In this document: one piece after another, positions 1 to 6,029 of the stretch | Layout of the letters: every line of letters begins with the position of its first letter | Position numbering within the stretch: position 1 is the first letter of the stretch | NCBI GenBank assembly: GCA_937951975.1 | Contig: CALGAJ010000035.1 | Coordinates: 1 to 13,639 of the forward strand | Direction of reading: 5' to 3' | From: an uncultured Desulfotignum sp. | Lineage (GTDB): Bacteria; Desulfobacterota; Desulfobacteria; Desulfobacterales; Desulfobacteraceae | Length of the DNA stretch: 13,639 nt | Made by a program: the position numbers and the translations under genes | The notes under the pieces: model-generated | What the model saw: only the letters and a program-made list of their open reading frames with translations | Database searches by the model: none | Told to the model about the DNA's origin: nothing

Positions 1-143
1 GAATTTTTAGGCTCATCCAGAGCCATGGCCAGGGAGGGGCCCCCTCAGCCGCCGGAATTCAGAAAAATACGGATCGGGGTCGGTTCTTTCCCCTGAAAGT
101 AGTTGTCGATCTGCTCCTTTGCAGGATCTGTCAATTCAATCAT
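1..143 (-). CDS. HesB/IscA-like selenoprotein (5' part, runs off window)
   Basis: A-type Fe-S cluster protein of the HesB/IscA superfamily, presumably a carrier or scaffold for Fe-S or an iron-binding protein in the cytosol. Reading from the ATG at 143-141, the frame gives MIELTDPAKEQ..., then IRIFLNSGG, an in-frame TGA at 47-45 (codon 33), then GGPSLAMALDEPKN up to the window edge. The residues on both sides of the TGA form one conserved block; in cysteine homologues of this family the sequence is SGGCGGPSL, so the TGA falls exactly on the first conserved cluster-ligand cysteine. Selenocysteine-containing HesB-like proteins are known from deltaproteobacteria. A SECIS-like hairpin follows the TGA (see 10-47). 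The start is supported by AAGGAG at 158-153, 9 nt upstream, and by a sigma70 promoter. The C-terminal part, with the other cysteines, lies outside the window. Alternative: a genuine 32-residue truncated pseudogene, unlikely given the conserved readthrough sequence. Confidence 0.88.
10..47 (-). promoter_or_regulatory. Bacterial SECIS-like element after UGA codon 33
   Basis: On the minus strand, the UGA (47-45) is followed 20 nt later by a perfect 5-bp stem GGCTC (24-20) / GAGCC (14-10) closing a 5-nt loop TGGAT (19-15). The loop guanines lie about 26 nt after the UGA, inside the range known for bacterial SECIS elements, which carry a G in the apical loop of a short hairpin within the coding sequence and bind SelB. 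The sequence and stem are directly visible; the function is inferred from position and family. Confidence 0.7.
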
Positions 144-170
144 TGGTAAACTCTCCTTATGGTTTATTGA

Positions 171-193
171 ATTCAGGATATGCCCGCCTGAAT
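171..193. repeat. 7-bp inverted repeat at the selenoprotein transcription start
   Basis: ATTCAGG (171-177) and CCTGAAT (187-193) are perfect inverted copies with a 9-nt spacer. On the minus strand the element would occupy roughly +1 to +23 of the transcript from the promoter at 229-201. It could be a repressor operator or a 5'-end mRNA hairpin; the sequence does not decide between them. Confidence 0.45.
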
Positions 194-200
194 GACATGT

Positions 201-229
201 ATTTTAATCACCGTCCCATGGCCTGTCAA
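201..229 (-). promoter_or_regulatory. Sigma70 promoter of the selenoprotein gene
   Basis: On the minus strand TTGACA (229-224, perfect -35) is separated by exactly 17 nt from TAAAAT (206-201, 5 of 6 to TATAAT). Transcription would start near 194, about 50 nt before the ATG at 143. This is the best promoter match in the window. Confidence 0.75.
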
Positions 230-277
230 TGTCAGCGAGTTTTTTTTTCTGCCCGGACGCCAATTTTTTAAATATCC

Positions 278-307
278 TTGCAGGGGGCAATCACTTGTGT
301 GTAAACT
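278..307 (+). promoter_or_regulatory. Possible sigma70 promoter of galE
   Basis: TTGCAG (278-283) and TAAACT (302-307) are 18 nt apart and upstream of galE, giving a leader of about 70 nt. Both hexamers match the consensus at four of six positions, so this is only a candidate. The rest of the divergent intergenic region 144-383 is AT-rich, with a T run near 240-248 and no gene that I can support. Confidence 0.35.
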
Positions 308-383
308 GCAACCGATGCCGGGACCTGTTCCACCGAACCGCCCGGTAAAAGATACAGAGACTCAAACCTGACAAGGACAGACC

Positions 384-1400
384 ATGAAAATACTGGTAAC
401 CGGCGGCGCCGGCTATATCGGCAGCCATACCTGTGCGGCGCTTCTTGAACAGAACATGGATGTGGCAGTGGTGGACAATCTGTGCAACAGCGCCAAAGCC
501 TCCCTGACCCGGGTGAAACAGATCACCGGCAAATCTGTGGACTTTTACAAAAAGGATCTGCTGGACAAAGAATCACTCGCCCGGGTTTTTGACCGGTCCC
601 GGCCCGATGCCGTGATCCATTTTGCCGGGCTCAAAGCGGTGGGGGAATCCACCACCATGCCGTTGACCTATTTTCACAACAATATCTCCGGCACCTTGAA
701 CCTGCTGTCGGTCATGGCGGAATCAGGCGTCAAAAAAATTATTTTTTCCTCCTCTGCCACGGTTTATGGAAATCCCGCCACGCTGCCCATCACTGAGGTG
801 TTTCCCTTGTCCGTCACCAACCCCTACGGCCGGACCAAATTAATGATCGAACAGATCCTTGAGGATCTGTTCATATCCGACCCGGAATGGCATATTGCCC
901 GGCTCCGGTATTTCAATCCGGTGGGGGCCCATCCCAGCGGCCTGATCGGGGAAGATCCCCGGGGAATTCCCAACAATCTGGTCCCTTATATCGCCCGGGT
1001 GGCCATTGGTTCTCTGGACCGGGTCCGGGTGTTCGGCAATGATTACCCAACGCCGGACGGCACCGGGGTCCGGGATTACATTCATGTGTGTGATCTGGCG
1101 GAAGGCCATGTCAAAACCCTGCCCAGACTGCTGGCCGCCCCCGGCGTCCTTACCTACAACCTGGGCACGGGAAAAGGCTATTCAGTACTGGAAATGATCC
1201 GGGGATTTGAACGGGCCTGCGGCCGCCCCATCCCCTATGACACAGTCCCCCGGCGGCCCGGGGATATCGCGGCCTGCTGGGCCGATCCCGGCAAAGCAGA
1301 AAAGGAACTGGGGTGGAAGGCCACTCGAACCCTGGATGACATGTGTGCAGACGCCTGGCACTGGCAGCAGAAAAATCCTGACGGCTATGACCGACCTTAG
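384..1400 (+). CDS. galE: UDP-glucose 4-epimerase GalE
   Basis: Interconverts UDP-glucose and UDP-galactose with tightly bound NAD, supplying galactose for surface polysaccharides; cytosolic, extended short-chain dehydrogenase family. The 338-residue length is that of bacterial GalE. The N-terminal Rossmann motif GGAGYIGSH is at residues 7-15, HFAGLKAVGES at 79-89, and the catalytic triad falls in SSSATVYG (Ser124) and NPYGRTK (Tyr148, Lys152), aligned with Ser124/Tyr149/Lys153 of the E. coli enzyme. RYFNPVGAHPSG and the late RDYIHV segment are also typical. The ATG at 384 is preceded by AAGGA at 373-377. The gene's last codons overlap the start of the ATP-grasp gene, suggesting a two-gene transcript. 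No sequence oddity seen. Confidence 0.96.
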   Translation: MKILVTGGAGYIGSHTCAALLEQNMDVAVVDNLCNSAKASLTRVKQITGKSVDFYKKDLLDKESLARVFDRSRPDAVIHFAGLKAVGESTTMPLTYFHNNISGTLNLLSVMAESGVKKIIFSSSATVYGNPATLPITEVFPLSVTNPYGRTKLMIEQILEDLFISDPEWHIARLRYFNPVGAHPSGLIGEDPRGIPNNLVPYIARVAIGSLDRVRVFGNDYPTPDGTGVRDYIHVCDLAEGHVKTLPRLLAAPGVLTYNLGTGKGYSVLEMIRGFERACGRPIPYDTVPRRPGDIAACWADPGKAEKELGWKATRTLDDMCADAWHWQQKNPDGYDRP

Positions 1401-2190
1401 CCCCGGATCAAAAAATTCAGGCCTGGTGGCCATCGGGGCCCGGCTCAGGCACTGTTCCCGGATCACGACACTGGGGTTCAGACCCAATTTCCATGATTAT
1501 TCCCCGGAACAGCAGCAGCAGCTGGTCTCGGCCCGGCGCATTCTTTATCCCACCGCGTTTTACGCCGGTCTGTTCAATGCCATGGGAAAATCCACGTTTC
1601 CCAGTGTCCACACCTACACTTTTGCCATGGACAAAATCCGGCAGACCGCCATGTTTCAGATGCTGGGCGTGCCACACCCCAAAACCCGGGTGTTTTACGG
1701 TCCCCGCCAGAAACAGGCCATCCTGTCTGAGTTCTCTTTTCCGTTCATTGCCAAAATCCCCCGGGGATCGGCCCGGGGCCAGGGGGTCTTTCTCATCCAG
1801 AACCCGGATGATCTGTCCGCATACCTGACCCGGAAAACCCCGGCCTATATCCAGGAATACCTGCCTTTAGACCGGGACATGCGGATCATCATCATCGGCC
1901 GGGACGTGGTGCTGGCCTACTGGCGGGTCGCTACGGCAGGTACGTTCAAAACCAATGTCTCCCAGGGCGGACACATCTGTTTTGATCCGGTGCCGGGCGC
2001 TGCCCTGGATCTGGCGGTTTCAACAGCAAAAAAATGCGGGTGGAATGATGTGGGCATCGATATTGTGGAATCCCGGGGCCGGTTTCTGGTGCTGGAAGGC
2101 AATATGAAATACGGCACCAAAGGATTCAAGACCGTGGGAATCGACTACAAACAGATGCTGTGCAATAAAATTCTCAACAATGAGGTCTGA
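1387..2190 (+). CDS. RimK-like ATP-grasp protein of unknown substrate
   Basis: Likely an ATP-dependent carboxylate-amine/thiol ligase of the ATP-grasp superfamily, RimK/glutathione-synthetase-like; the substrates cannot be told from sequence. With the ATG at 1387 the protein has 267 residues. Visible features: a weakly conserved N-terminal domain (1-80), a nucleotide-binding segment with FPFIAKIPRGSARGQGV (about 118-134; Lys123 probable ATP lysine, glycine-rich loop after it), YIQEYLP (adenine-binding strand), DRDMRIIIIG, and near the C-terminus DVGIDIVE and LEGNMKYG, giving the acidic/Asn Mg2+ ligands expected in this fold. The frame is open further upstream (to 1207), but that stretch lies inside galE, so the ATG at 1387, overlapping galE by 14 nt, is preferred. 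No clear Shine-Dalgarno is present, consistent with translational coupling to galE. The next gene is convergent, 9 nt away. Confidence 0.8.
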   Translation: MTDLSPGSKNSGLVAIGARLRHCSRITTLGFRPNFHDYSPEQQQQLVSARRILYPTAFYAGLFNAMGKSTFPSVHTYTFAMDKIRQTAMFQMLGVPHPKTRVFYGPRQKQAILSEFSFPFIAKIPRGSARGQGVFLIQNPDDLSAYLTRKTPAYIQEYLPLDRDMRIIIIGRDVVLAYWRVATAGTFKTNVSQGGHICFDPVPGAALDLAVSTAKKCGWNDVGIDIVESRGRFLVLEGNMKYGTKGFKTVGIDYKQMLCNKILNNEV

Positions 2191-2199
2191 CCTGAACGA

Positions 2200-2739
2200 C
2201 TAAAGCAAACCGGCGTCTTTTTCATCTTTTTCCCATTCCGACAGATACGCCTGAACCGCGGCATATCTGGCATTTTCCCGGGGTTTTAACCAGACATATC
2301 CCATGGTCTCCAGATGATCCTCCAGCAGACTGAAAAATGCGGCCGCCACCTGGTGCCCATCCTCTCCGGGAACGGGAACTGCGTTCATCCGGTCTTCCAC
2401 CATCCGGGTCAGATGCCCTTCAGGGATAAAAAAGTCACACACCATCTGATTCCATTGTTCAGGGAAATCCTGGATTTTCCATGGAATCAGGTTATCCGGC
2501 CGCAGAATCCGGGTATTTTTCACATTGAAATCCGACCGGACAATCTTTGTTTTTCCCGGGGCAAATCCCATCAATGCTTCGAGCACATCCCGGGCCGTAT
2601 GCCCGAAAATCCATTCCTCAGGTTCCAGCAGCACCGGCGGATACTCTGCACTGGTCAACGCGAATTCAAACGGGCCAGCCTGTTTCCAGAACCGCCTGAA
2701 ATCGGATGAGTGGGGCAACACCTGTCTGACGACCTTCAT
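2200..2739 (-). CDS. Hypothetical protein, 179 residues
   Basis: I do not recognise this protein. It is a soluble-looking 179-residue chain with no signal peptide, membrane segment, cysteine cluster or nucleotide-binding motif. It is rich in aromatic residues (DFRRFWKQAGPFEF near residues 13-26, EEWIFGH near 41-47, PEQWNQMVCDFF near 93-104), and the C-terminal third is predicted helical and charged, ending in SEWEKDEKDAGLL. It is probably a real gene: an intact frame with codon use like its neighbours, AAGGAA at 2753-2748 located 8 nt before the ATG, and a promoter match at 2798-2769. It is transcribed divergently from birA and converges on the ATP-grasp gene; neither neighbour suggests a function. 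Confidence 0.7.
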   Translation of the reverse strand: MKVVRQVLPHSSDFRRFWKQAGPFEFALTSAEYPPVLLEPEEWIFGHTARDVLEALMGFAPGKTKIVRSDFNVKNTRILRPDNLIPWKIQDFPEQWNQMVCDFFIPEGHLTRMVEDRMNAVPVPGEDGHQVAAAFFSLLEDHLETMGYVWLKPRENARYAAVQAYLSEWEKDEKDAGLL

Positions 2740-2768
2740 ATCCGTGTTTCCTTTTGAATCATTTTTCT

Positions 2769-2798
2769 TTTATAAACCACATGGGCGGTCCGGTTCAA
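2769..2798 (-). promoter_or_regulatory. Probable sigma70 promoter of the 179-residue hypothetical gene
   Basis: On the minus strand TTGAAC (2798-2793) and TATAAA (2774-2769) are 18 nt apart, about 30 nt upstream of the ATG at 2739. A perfect 6-bp inverted repeat, CCGGTT (2790-2795) / AACCGG (2803-2808) with a 7-nt spacer, overlaps the -35 box and could be an operator. Confidence 0.5.
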
Positions 2799-2854
2799 GC
2801 AAAACCGGAAAACCCAATTCGGCGCATCTATTTTCTTGACCCGGACCTGTTTTT

Positions 2855-2887
2855 CTGTTAACCAATCTTTTCTATTATGGTTAACGA
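2855..2887. promoter_or_regulatory. BirA operator (biotin box) spanning the birA start codon
   Basis: CTGTTAACC (2855-2863) and GGTTAACGA (2879-2887) are separated by 15 nt; the inner arms GTTAACC/GGTTAAC are perfectly inverted. This fits the BirA recognition site known across bacteria, TTGTnAACC-N14/15-GGTTnACAA, at eight of nine positions per arm. The birA ATG (2877-2879) lies at the junction of spacer and right arm, so BirA-biotinyl-AMP bound here would block transcription of the whole birA-bioYMN operon. A -35-like TTGACC sits at 2836-2841; no -10 is convincing. Confidence 0.88.
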
Positions 2888-3824
2888 AACCCCGCATATC
2901 CGCGAAAACATCCTGGAACGGTTGTACCGGGAAAACGGCCGTGCTGTTTCCGGCGTCAGGCTCAGCGATCTGACCGGCATCTCCCGGGTGGCCGTATGGA
3001 AACATATTCAGGCGTTGAAACAGGACGGATTCCCGATCGAATCCAGTCCTAAAGGGTATTTTCTGACAGACCCGGACAATCTGCTGCTGCCGGTCTGCTT
3101 TGACCCGCCTTTATGCGATCGGATTCATTATTTTCCCCGGGTGGACACCACCATGGACACGGCAAGAGAACTGGCCCGGCAGGGGGTGCCCCATTTAAGC
3201 TGTGTGGTGGCGGAACACCAGACAAAAGCCCGGGGCCGGCTCAACCGCAAATGGGAGTCAGACCCGGGCGGGCTGTGGATCACCCTGATTTTGACTCCGG
3301 ACACTCCGCCGGCCCTGGCTTACCTGTACAATTTTGCCGCATCCCTGAGTCTGTCTTTGACTTTGGAAACCCTGTTCAAACTGGATGTCCGGGTCAAATG
3401 GCCCAATGATCTTCTGCTGGACGGAAAAAAACTGGCCGGACTTTTGTCTGAGATCGAAACCCGGGCGGATATGATCCGGTTTCTGCTGGTGGGTATCGGT
3501 ATCAATGTCAACAACGACCCTTCATCCAGTGCATTCGAAGCCATTTCCATTGGCCAGGCCCTGGGCGGACCAGTGTCCAGACAAAAAATACTGGCCCGAT
3601 TTTTCCGGGATTTCACTCACCGGATCCAGGATTTGAATGTCCCTGATATCATGGCGGCATGGAAGCAGCGCACTTCCACCATCGGCACCCGGGTCCGGGT
3701 GGAAACCCGGCATCAGATTGTTGAAGGCCTGGCTGAAGACGTGGATGACACCGGCACCCTGTGGGTGAAAGATGACAAAGGACAGCATCATCCCATCATT
3801 TACGGCGACTGTTTTCATACCTGA
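2877..3824 (+). CDS. birA: BirA: biotin-protein ligase and biotin operon repressor
   Basis: Bifunctional BirA: activates biotin to biotinyl-5'-AMP, transfers it to the lysine of biotin carboxyl carrier proteins, and as the holo-dimer represses the biotin regulon. The 315 residues match the long, DNA-binding form. An N-terminal winged helix-turn-helix (about 10-62) contains SDLTGISRVAVWKHIQALKQDG and the wing SSPKGYFL. The catalytic domain shows DTTMDTAREL (90-99), the biotinyl-AMP loop EHQTKARGRLNRKW (113-126; family form GRGRxxR), and KWPNDLLLDGKKLAGLL with the biotin-binding lysine, followed by a C-terminal SH3-like domain. An in-frame stop at 2859 means translation cannot start earlier than about 2862; the ATG at 2877 is the only good start, yet no Shine-Dalgarno precedes it, so a leaderless mRNA is possible. 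The first gene of the biotin operon; bioY follows after 13 nt. Confidence 0.95.
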   Translation: MVNETPHIRENILERLYRENGRAVSGVRLSDLTGISRVAVWKHIQALKQDGFPIESSPKGYFLTDPDNLLLPVCFDPPLCDRIHYFPRVDTTMDTARELARQGVPHLSCVVAEHQTKARGRLNRKWESDPGGLWITLILTPDTPPALAYLYNFAASLSLSLTLETLFKLDVRVKWPNDLLLDGKKLAGLLSEIETRADMIRFLLVGIGINVNNDPSSSAFEAISIGQALGGPVSRQKILARFFRDFTHRIQDLNVPDIMAAWKQRTSTIGTRVRVETRHQIVEGLAEDVDDTGTLWVKDDKGQHHPIIYGDCFHT

Positions 3825-3837
3825 AAGGAAATTTACA

Positions 3838-4368
3838 ATGTCTCCGACCGATTCCCTGCGGCCCATGGTTTATGCCGCTTTGTTTGTGGCCCTGATATGT
3901 GTGGGTGCGTTTATCGCCATTCCCATTGGACCGGTTCCCATTGTGCTGCAGAACATGTTTGTTCTGCTGGCCGGACTGATTCTGGGGCCTACCTGGGGAA
4001 CCGCCTGCGTTGCCGTGTATCTGCTGATCGGCCTGGCCGGGTTGCCGGTATTTGCCGGCGGCACATCAGGGATCGGCAAAATATTCGGCCCCACAGGCGG
4101 ATATCTGCTGGGATATCTGCCTGCAGTCCTGGTGACCGGGGCCGTATCCAAATTTCTGGGCAAAACCTTGTTCCGGGATATTCTGGCCATGATTGCTGGT
4201 TCCATCATGCTTTACGGGGTTGGGGTCCCCTGGTTGAAACTGGCATTTTCCCTGTCCTGGGGCCAGGCACTGGCCCTGGGTCTGGTGCCGTTTCTTTTGG
4301 GGGATGCCGTGAAAATCGCAGGCGCCGTTATCATGGCCCGGAAAATCCGGCCCCTGCTCAAGGAATAA
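3838..4368 (+). CDS. bioY: BioY: biotin-specific S component of ECF transporter
   Basis: Membrane-embedded substrate-capture subunit of an energy-coupling factor importer, binding biotin at the outer face of the inner membrane. The 176 residues are of family length and almost entirely hydrophobic, with about six membrane helices. Typical BioY features visible are the start SLRPMVYAALFVALICVGAFIAIPIG, PVPIVLQNMFVLLAGLILGP (about 27-50), the loop GLAGLPVFAGGTSGIGKIFGPTGGYLLGY (about 62-95), and a C-terminal LLGDAVKIAGA. The ATG at 3838 is preferred over in-frame starts further up inside birA because AAAGGA (3824-3829) precedes it at good spacing and the protein then begins as family members do. 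Followed 6 nt later by bioM. BioY with BioM and BioN forms the complete transporter. Confidence 0.95.
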   Translation: MSPTDSLRPMVYAALFVALICVGAFIAIPIGPVPIVLQNMFVLLAGLILGPTWGTACVAVYLLIGLAGLPVFAGGTSGIGKIFGPTGGYLLGYLPAVLVTGAVSKFLGKTLFRDILAMIAGSIMLYGVGVPWLKLAFSLSWGQALALGLVPFLLGDAVKIAGAVIMARKIRPLLKE

Positions 4369-4374
4369 CTTATC

Positions 4375-5130
4375 ATGCCCCGGCCCATTCTGGAAATCGA
4401 TCAGTTGACCCATGCCTTTTTCAACGGCACAGGAATTCATGACATCTGCACCCGGATCTTTCCCGGAGAATTCATTCTTCTGGCCGGACCCAACGGATCC
4501 GGAAAAACCACGCTGATCAGGCATCTCAATGCCCTGGTCCGGCCGACATCCGGTGAAATCCGGCTCCATGGCCGATCCGTGACCGCAGACCTGATTTTTA
4601 CCCGGAAAACCATCGGCATGGTGTTTCAGGATGCAGACACCCAGATTGTGGCAGATACCGTGGCAGATGAGGTGGCATTCGGCCTGGAAAATCTGAATAC
4701 GCCCCGGGCCCGGATTCATGAAAAAGTCCATGAGACCCTGGCATACATGAACCTGATCCATTTAAAAGACCGGAACCCTTCCACCCTGTCCGGCGGTGAG
4801 AAACGGCGGCTGGCCATTGCCGGTATCCTGGTCATGGATCCGGAAATCATCGTGCTGGATGAACCCTTTGCCAACCTGGACCATCCCGCTTCCCGGGATC
4901 TCGTGGAGGTCATCTGCCGGTTGAACCGGGAAGGACAGACCATTATCATGGCCACCCACGAAGTGGAAGAAGTGATCACCCACGCGTCCCGGATGCTCAT
5001 CATGGACGGTCAGGGCCGTCTGGTCAAAGATGGCCCGCCCAATGAACTGCTGGGGAATCTGGAACGCTTCGGCATCAGGGAACCCTGTTTTTCCCGAATG
5101 GGATATACCGCCCCGCCATGGCAGACCTGA
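4375..5130 (+). CDS. bioM: BioM: ATPase of the biotin ECF transporter
   Basis: ABC-type ATPase that powers the BioYMN importer from the cytosolic side (CbiO/EcfA family). The 251 residues contain Walker A GPNGSGKTT (38-46), Q-loop MVFQDADTQIVADTVADEV (Gln85; the Q-loop and following helix are of ECF type), ABC signature LSGGEKRRLAIAG (138-150), Walker B IIVLDEPFANLD (catalytic Glu163) and the switch histidine in MATHEVEEV (His195). All catalytic residues are intact. There is a single ATPase gene, so a BioM homodimer is expected, as in the BioMNY systems of proteobacteria. Its last 13 nt overlap bioN, indicating translational coupling. Assignment to biotin rather than cobalt or nickel rests on the neighbours birA and bioY. 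Confidence 0.93.
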   Translation: MPRPILEIDQLTHAFFNGTGIHDICTRIFPGEFILLAGPNGSGKTTLIRHLNALVRPTSGEIRLHGRSVTADLIFTRKTIGMVFQDADTQIVADTVADEVAFGLENLNTPRARIHEKVHETLAYMNLIHLKDRNPSTLSGGEKRRLAIAGILVMDPEIIVLDEPFANLDHPASRDLVEVICRLNREGQTIIMATHEVEEVITHASRMLIMDGQGRLVKDGPPNELLGNLERFGIREPCFSRMGYTAPPWQT

Positions 5131-5903
5131 CCCTGTTTTCTTTTCAGGCCGGCACCACGGTCCTGCATGACCTGGATATCCGGGTCAAGACCGTTCTGGT
5201 GTGCATGCTGAGCATGGTGCTGTTCACCGCCGGGTTCAGCGCATGCCTGGCCTGTTTTCTGGTGGTGTATCCATTCACCTGCGCCATGGGCATGACCCTG
5301 TCCCGCTTAATCGCCCGGTTAAAGGGATTCATCCTTCTACTGATTTTCATGGCGGCCGCCCGGGCGGTCACAGTACCGGGAGAACCGATTTTATCCGTTT
5401 CAGGGATTGAGATCACCCGGCAGGGCCTGGCCCAGGGCACACTGGTAGGGGTAAGGTTTTTTCTGGTCATGATGATCGGCATGCTTTTTGCCGCCACCAC
5501 CCGCCCGGCCGCCTTGAAAAGCGCGGCCCAATGGTTCTTAAAACCGGTGCCGTTTGTTCCGGAAAAGCGGGTGGCCCTCATGATCAGCCTGTGCCTGAAA
5601 TTTTTTCCCCTGATCCTTTCCCGGGCCGGGCAGACGGCAGATGCGGTCAATGCGCGGTGCGGCAGTGTCAGAAAAAATCCGGTCCGGCAAATCCGGTTTC
5701 TGACATTCCCCCTGCTCAAAAAAACCGTAATAAGTGCCGATCACCTGTGCCTGGCCATGGATGCCCGGTGCTACACGGAACACCGCACCGATCCCGCATT
5801 TGAACACAATGGCAGAGAACGGCTTTTTCTGGGTGCCGGCACCGGGCTCTGTGCGGCAATGGCGGTTTTGTCTCTGGATGCCTTCTGGATGATATTTTGG
5901 TAA
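5118..5903 (+). CDS. bioN: BioN: transmembrane coupling subunit (EcfT) of the biotin transporter
   Basis: The T component linking BioY to the ATPase BioM (CbiQ/EcfT family). The 261 residues have hydrophobic segments at about 25-50, 60-80, 105-125 and the C-terminal 240-260, with a cytosolic coupling region between. The two Ala-Arg-X coupling motifs, which in EcfT insert into the Q-loop groove of the ATPases, are seen as NARCG (Arg180) and AMDARCY (Arg217); both have Cys where the textbook motif has Gly, a tolerated variant at least for the second motif. MISLCLKFFPLIL (about 154-166) before the first motif is also typical. The ATG at 5118 lies inside the end of bioM. No obvious rho-independent terminator follows in 5904-5960; this is the last biotin gene. 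Confidence 0.92.
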   Translation: MADLTLFSFQAGTTVLHDLDIRVKTVLVCMLSMVLFTAGFSACLACFLVVYPFTCAMGMTLSRLIARLKGFILLLIFMAAARAVTVPGEPILSVSGIEITRQGLAQGTLVGVRFFLVMMIGMLFAATTRPAALKSAAQWFLKPVPFVPEKRVALMISLCLKFFPLILSRAGQTADAVNARCGSVRKNPVRQIRFLTFPLLKKTVISADHLCLAMDARCYTEHRTDPAFEHNGRERLFLGAGTGLCAAMAVLSLDAFWMIFW

Positions 5904-5936
5904 TCTCCCATATTTTTGGTTGATCCGGCCCTTGAT

Positions 5937-5984
5937 TTGTTGTAAGGTTTTCGGTCACGATAATTCATCATTACTTTTATGAAT
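5937..5984 (+). promoter_or_regulatory. Promoter and inverted-repeat operator candidate upstream of the tandem RHH-like gene
   Basis: TTGTTG (5937-5942) and GATAAT (5959-5964) are 16 nt apart and resemble a sigma70 promoter. Starting inside the -10 box, a perfect inverted repeat ATTCAT (5963-5968) / ATGAAT (5979-5984) with a 10-nt spacer lies at the expected transcription start, where a repressor could act. Neither element is strong alone; the combination in front of a putative DNA-binding protein gene is suggestive. Confidence 0.4.
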
Positions 5985-6029
5985 GACCCGAATTAAATAA
6001 TACAGGCAGTGTAAAAGGAGGAATCCATT

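Noticed and set aside
1207..1386. Longer N-terminus of the ATP-grasp gene reading from 1207 inside galE
   Set aside because: It would overlap galE by nearly 200 nt in another frame, and the residues are Pro/Gly-rich as expected for a shadow frame; the ATG at 1387 gives a normal small overlap.
2185..2205. Bidirectional terminator between the convergent ATP-grasp and hypothetical genes
   Set aside because: Only 9 nt separate the stop codons and no GC-rich inverted repeat with T tails is visible there.
2801..2850. Riboswitch or attenuator ahead of birA
   Set aside because: The region is short, lacks any recognised riboswitch core, and regulation is already explained by the BirA operator.
4066..4761. 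231-codon open frame on the minus strand opposite bioY/bioM
   Set aside because: Lies antisense to two clearly recognised genes, has Gly/Pro/His/Gln-rich shadow composition and no family motifs.
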